Origin: Candidatus Omnitrophota bacterium
Lineage (GTDB): Bacteria; Omnitrophota; Gorgyraeia; 2-01-FULL-45-10
Assembly: GCA_026387165.1 (NCBI GenBank)
Contig: JAPLMG010000182.1
Coordinates: forward strand, 1 to 7,897
DNA: 7,897 nucleotides
Direction of reading: 5' to 3'
A model generated the notes under the pieces. The model saw only the letters and a list, made by a program, of their open reading frames with translations, was not told where the DNA came from and made no database searches. The stretch's first letter is position 1; each line of letters starts with the position of its first letter. The position numbers and the translations under genes are program-made. Below, piece by piece: positions 5,834-7,897 of the stretch.

Positions 5834-5936
5834 CCTACTTCGTTCCCCAACTATCTATAGATGGTAGTTGGGGAACTTCGTAGGGATGTCCCTACGAAGC
5901 CATACCCGAATTTTACGGGTTGAATGGCGAAGTAGG
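5834..5936. other. Cloverleaf-forming element, copy 2
   Basis: This copy has the same layout as copy 1. P1 is 5834-5842 with 5928-5936, P2 is 5843-5853 with 5865-5875, and P3 is 5876-5885 with 5890-5899. P4 differs in sequence but still pairs: CCAT 5900-5903 with ATGG 5924-5927, and ACCCG 5904-5908 with CGGGT 5916-5920. P1, P2 and P3 arms are identical in the two copies. The junction again has no linkers. It starts 2 nt after the tRNA-like CCA end at 5832. Confidence 0.7.
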
Positions 5937-5951
5937 ACAAACAAATAGAAC

Positions 5952-6169
5952 ATGTTTATAGTCTATATTCTCCTCAGCAAGAAATACCCTTCCCGATATT
6001 ACATCGGATTTACCACGGATCTTAAGAAAAGATTAGTCAAAGATATGCTCCCTGGGAAATTGGCACTTATGTAACGTTCAAAGACGAAGTGTTAGCTCGC
6101 CAGTTTGAAAAATATCTAAAAGCAGGATCAGGCCAGGCTTTCCTAAAAAAACACTTGTTGCCGAAATAA
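5952..6169 (+). pseudogene. GIY-YIG endonuclease domain protein, copy 2, broken by an internal deletion
   Basis: The start MFIVYILLSKKYPSRYYIGF and TTDLKKRL closely match copy 1. The 33 nt present in copy 1 at 5610-5642 are replaced here by 2 nt, a net loss of 31 nt. The frame shifts and stops at 6072-6074 after 40 residues. In the shifted frame the rest is intact: QRYAPWEIGTYVTFKDEVLA, then RQFEKYLKAGSGQAFLKKHL to a TAA at 6167-6169. The deletion removes the conserved His-Asn region. Its lesion differs from that of copy 1, so the two genes broke separately after duplication (or by separate sequence errors). An in-frame TAG two codons upstream fixes the ATG at 5952. Confidence 0.8.
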
Positions 6170-6170
6170 G

Positions 6171-6228
6171 GCAAGAACAAGTTAGTCGCAGCTAATTTTG
6201 CCACGCAAAATTAGCGCCTACTACTTGC
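6171..6228. repeat. Nested hairpin downstream of GIY-YIG copy 2
   Basis: An 11-bp perfect stem GCTAATTTTGC (6191-6201) / GCAAAATTAGC (6205-6215) with loop CAC is enclosed by an outer, bulged stem between 6171-6185 and 6221-6228 (CAAG-T-TAG with CTACTTG). No U-run follows. It lies between the gene end and the 35-nt repeat, and the first element has no counterpart. Confidence 0.6.
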
Positions 6229-6243
6229 AATGGACTTTTGGTC

Positions 6244-6278
6244 GCAGTGAGGCCGTAGCGACGTGAGAGTCCAGCGCG
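6244..6278 (+). repeat. Second copy of the 35-nt repeat, presumed right border of the tandem array
   Basis: This copy is identical to 5790-5824. Its last 12 nt, GAGTCCAGCGCG (6267-6278), match the tRNA-Lys T-arm and acceptor region. The match stops there: the CTCACCA present at the other two borders is missing. With flanking GTC, GTCGC (6241-6245) can pair with GCGAC (6258-6262). Confidence 0.8.
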
Positions 6279-6323
6279 GTAGTTGTAATGTCAGAATGCA
6301 GCCAGGAATACCTCTCAAACTCT

Positions 6324-6413
6324 CTAGTTACTGGATTTGCTAGTTACTGAGATTGTGGCCATAGTGCCGGAATAGAGAAAATTTGCGTAGTGCGGCTTAT
6401 CGGCAGTAACTAG
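6324..6413. repeat. CTAGTTACTG words, two direct and one inverted
   Basis: CTAGTTACTG occurs at 6324-6333 and 6340-6349, and its exact reverse complement CAGTAACTAG at 6404-6413. A hairpin with a loop of more than 50 nt can form. The mix of direct and inverted short words resembles the three hairpins in the translation operon, but is less compact. Confidence 0.6.
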
Positions 6414-6474
6414 GATTTTGGCTATATTGGGCGAATATTGGATTATAACTCTCTATTTTATTTATATCGAGCCC

Positions 6475-6523
6475 TTTACAATGAAGCGAATAGATGGTAT
6501 AATTGCTTCATATCATGAAGCGA
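6475..6523 (+). promoter_or_regulatory. Promoter and three-half-site operator of the Fic gene
   Basis: TTTACA (6475-6480) and TATAAT (6498-6503) are separated by exactly 17 nt. The half-site ATGAAGC lies at 6481-6487, inverted as GCTTCAT at 6505-6511 and direct again at 6515-6521. The last two form a palindrome with a 3-nt centre over the expected transcription start, and the first abuts the -35 box. A bound repressor would block the promoter. AGGAGGTG (6526-6533) is the strongest Shine-Dalgarno in the window. Confidence 0.7.
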
Positions 6524-6537
6524 TTAGGAGGTGTTAG

Positions 6538-7656
6538 ATGTCTTATATTTGGGAACAAAAGAACTGGCCGGACTTTATTTGGCAAAACGACAAACTCATA
6601 AATATCTTAAGTCAAGCTAGGCTTGCTCAGGGGAAATTGCTGAGCAAGGTAGGCGCCTTAGGGTTAGAGCTCAGCAAAGAATCGCGATTTGAGATATTGA
6701 TTGAAGAGACCATTAAGACTGCTGCTATTGAAGGCCAAAAATTAGATCCAGAAGCTGTCCGATCTTCGATAGCAAGAAGGCTGGGTTTGCCTGCTGCCGG
6801 GATGAAAGCACAAGACAAGAACGTAGAAGGGTTGATAGATGTAATATTGGATGCTACAGGTAAATACAAAAAACCGCTGACTATTAGACGTTTATGGTCG
6901 TGGCAGGCGGCGTTATTTCCAACAGGATATTCTGGCCTAAGAAAGATCAAGGTCGGCGCGTGGCGCGCAAATGATCCGATGCAGATTGTGTCAGGGCCAA
7001 TAGGAAGGGAGAAAGTGCATTTTGAGGCCCCTCCCTCAGATAGAGTCGCGCCGGAGATGAAAACATTTATAGATTGGTGGGAGAAAGGGGCGAAGAATAC
7101 AGATGGTTTGATAAGAGCAGGGATAGCCCATTTCTATTTTGTCACTATTCATCCGTTTGAGGATGGTAACGGCAGAATTGCTCGGGCATTATCAGAAATG
7201 GCGTTAGCACAAGATGAGAACCTATCCCAAAGATATTATTCGCTTTCCGCAAGGATAATGAAAGAAAGGGACGCATATTATGACGTTTTGGAAAAAAGCG
7301 GAAAAGGAAAGCTCGATATAACGGAATGGTTAATATGGTTTTTGTCCTGTTTTTTAAGGGCGCTAGAGGATTCAGAAGCTACTATATCGAAAGTGTTAAA
7401 AATAGCTAAGTTTTGGCAGCGACACATACAAACTGTTTTGAATAAGAATCAGCGAAAGGTCATCAATCGTCTGACGGAAGCGGGCCCAGATGGTTTTATT
7501 GGCGGGTTGACTACGCGCAAATATACGGCTATGACCGGAGCAAGCAGAGCCACCGCTTATAGGGACATCTCAGACCTGATAACAAAAGAGATATTAACTC
7601 AGAATAAGGGTAAGGGGCGCAGCGTATCGTATAATTTAGTATTCCCCGATTCATAA
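6538..7656 (+). CDS. Fic family protein (DUF4172-type N-terminus, class II autoinhibited) with C-terminal winged helix
   Basis: Fic enzymes transfer AMP (or another nucleotide moiety) from NTPs to target proteins. The N-terminus (YIWEQKNWPDFIW...LSQARLAQGKLL) resembles DUF4172, which precedes Fic in many bacterial proteins. TAAIEG at residues 61-66 fits the inhibitory motif (S/T)xxxE(G/N), with Glu65 expected to block the ATP site, so this is class II. The complete Fic motif HPFEDGNGRIAR is at 205-216 with catalytic His205. The C-terminal region (about 305-368, with TGASRATAYRDISDLITKE) looks like a winged helix with a DNA recognition helix. At 372 residues the protein is full length. The operator over its promoter suggests it binds its own control region. 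No antitoxin gene is visible; the intramolecular inhibitor makes one unnecessary. The target is unknown. Position next to a tRNA-anchored array hints at acquisition, unproven. Confidence 0.9.
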   Translation: MSYIWEQKNWPDFIWQNDKLINILSQARLAQGKLLSKVGALGLELSKESRFEILIEETIKTAAIEGQKLDPEAVRSSIARRLGLPAAGMKAQDKNVEGLIDVILDATGKYKKPLTIRRLWSWQAALFPTGYSGLRKIKVGAWRANDPMQIVSGPIGREKVHFEAPPSDRVAPEMKTFIDWWEKGAKNTDGLIRAGIAHFYFVTIHPFEDGNGRIARALSEMALAQDENLSQRYYSLSARIMKERDAYYDVLEKSGKGKLDITEWLIWFLSCFLRALEDSEATISKVLKIAKFWQRHIQTVLNKNQRKVINRLTEAGPDGFIGGLTTRKYTAMTGASRATAYRDISDLITKEILTQNKGKGRSVSYNLVFPDS

Positions 7657-7672
7657 ATAACCTCGGTGAACT

Positions 7673-7897
7673 ATGGATGATTTAATAGTCAAAGTCGTCA
7701 GGAATGCAAAGGATATAGCTCCGGAAGCATGGAGCATAGTTTTTCCCAACGATCCAAAAAGCCATAATTATTTCAAATTGATAGACGAGTCCGGTTTTGA
7801 AGGGTTCTCATTCTACTATATCATAGTCTGCAAAGAGAATGATGTTGTCGGTATCGCGCCATGTTTTATTATACATTATCGTCTGGACACAACCCTG
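7673..7897 (+). CDS. Possible GNAT-fold N-acyltransferase, partial (C-terminus beyond window)
   Basis: The ATG at 7673 opens 75 codons to the window edge. The fragment begins MDDLIVKVVRNAKDIAPEAW and later reads YYIIVCKENDVVGIAPCFII followed by HYRLDTTL. The pattern of a strand followed by VGIAPCF and then RLDTT recalls large GNAT-like acyltransferases of the peptidogalycan/COG3146 type. I recognise this from memory only, and the cofactor-binding part is not in the window. It starts 16 nt after the Fic stop and has no promoter of its own that I can see, so it may be co-transcribed with Fic. Only a weak purine stretch (GGTGAA) precedes the start. A different function remains possible. Confidence 0.5.
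   Translation, partial: MDDLIVKVVRNAKDIAPEAWSIVFPNDPKSHNYFKLIDESGFEGFSFYYIIVCKENDVVGIAPCFIIHYRLDTTL

Larger units (their letters stand above)
6170..6537. other. Gene-free stretch between element 2 and the Fic gene
   Basis: I find no convincing protein or RNA gene here. It holds the nested hairpin (6171-6228), the second 35-nt repeat (6244-6278), a set of CTAGTTACTG repeats (6324-6413), an AT-rich segment (6430-6470) and the Fic promoter and operator (6475-6523). Confidence 0.7.

Noticed and set aside
6538..7656. Fic toxin with a separate antitoxin partner
   Set aside because: The adjacent gene at 7673 looks like an acyltransferase, no small gene lies upstream, and the inhibitory motif is within the Fic protein itself.

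Overview
Organism and base character. The window looks like a Gram-negative-type bacterium from a poorly cultured lineage. It carries an MsbA-type lipid A flippase next to a Gfo/Idh/MocA oxidoreductase of the kind found in LPS loci, and the classic rpsB-tsf-pyrH-frr order. Coding regions use ATA (Ile) and AGG (Arg) heavily. Together these remind me of Omnitrophota-like genomes, but that placement is an inference from gene style and not from a database match.

Layout. Positions 1-470 (minus) hold the N-terminal part of a Gfo/Idh/MocA oxidoreductase. It diverges from msbA (603-2426, plus) across a short region with two good sigma-70-type promoters and a REP-like palindrome. A new promoter at 2441-2468 starts the translation operon: rpsB (2549-3200, broken by an internal deletion of roughly 70 codons plus a frameshift), tsf (3288-3869), pyrH (3945-4661) and frr (4684-5240, frameshifted near its end). 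Three gaps around this operon each hold a long imperfect hairpin built from short tandem words. The words differ from gap to gap (TATTGCG-like, AGCTATA-like, AGTTCAT-like). One hairpin sits between the pyrH Shine-Dalgarno and its start codon.

Accessory part. tRNA-Lys(UUU) at 5330-5405 anchors a tandem array of two small elements. Each has a cloverleaf-forming segment of about 103 nt (P1 to P4 with no unpaired bases at the junction) followed by a small GIY-YIG endonuclease gene. The second element starts with a near-exact copy of the last 20 nt of the tRNA. Both elements end in the same exact 35-nt repeat, which contains 12 nt of the tRNA 3' region. The two GIY-YIG genes are broken by different lesions (a 19-bp tandem duplication, and a net 31-nt deletion). 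This tRNA-anchored array is the best candidate here for something not well described. After a 368-nt gene-free stretch comes a class II Fic gene (6538-7656). It has a strong promoter, a three-half-site operator and a C-terminal winged-helix domain, which suggests autoregulation. The window ends in the start of a possible acyltransferase gene.

Caution. The lesions in rpsB and frr affect genes normally essential and single-copy, so assembly or consensus errors must be excluded before any biological reading of them. All alignments and foldings here were done by eye.
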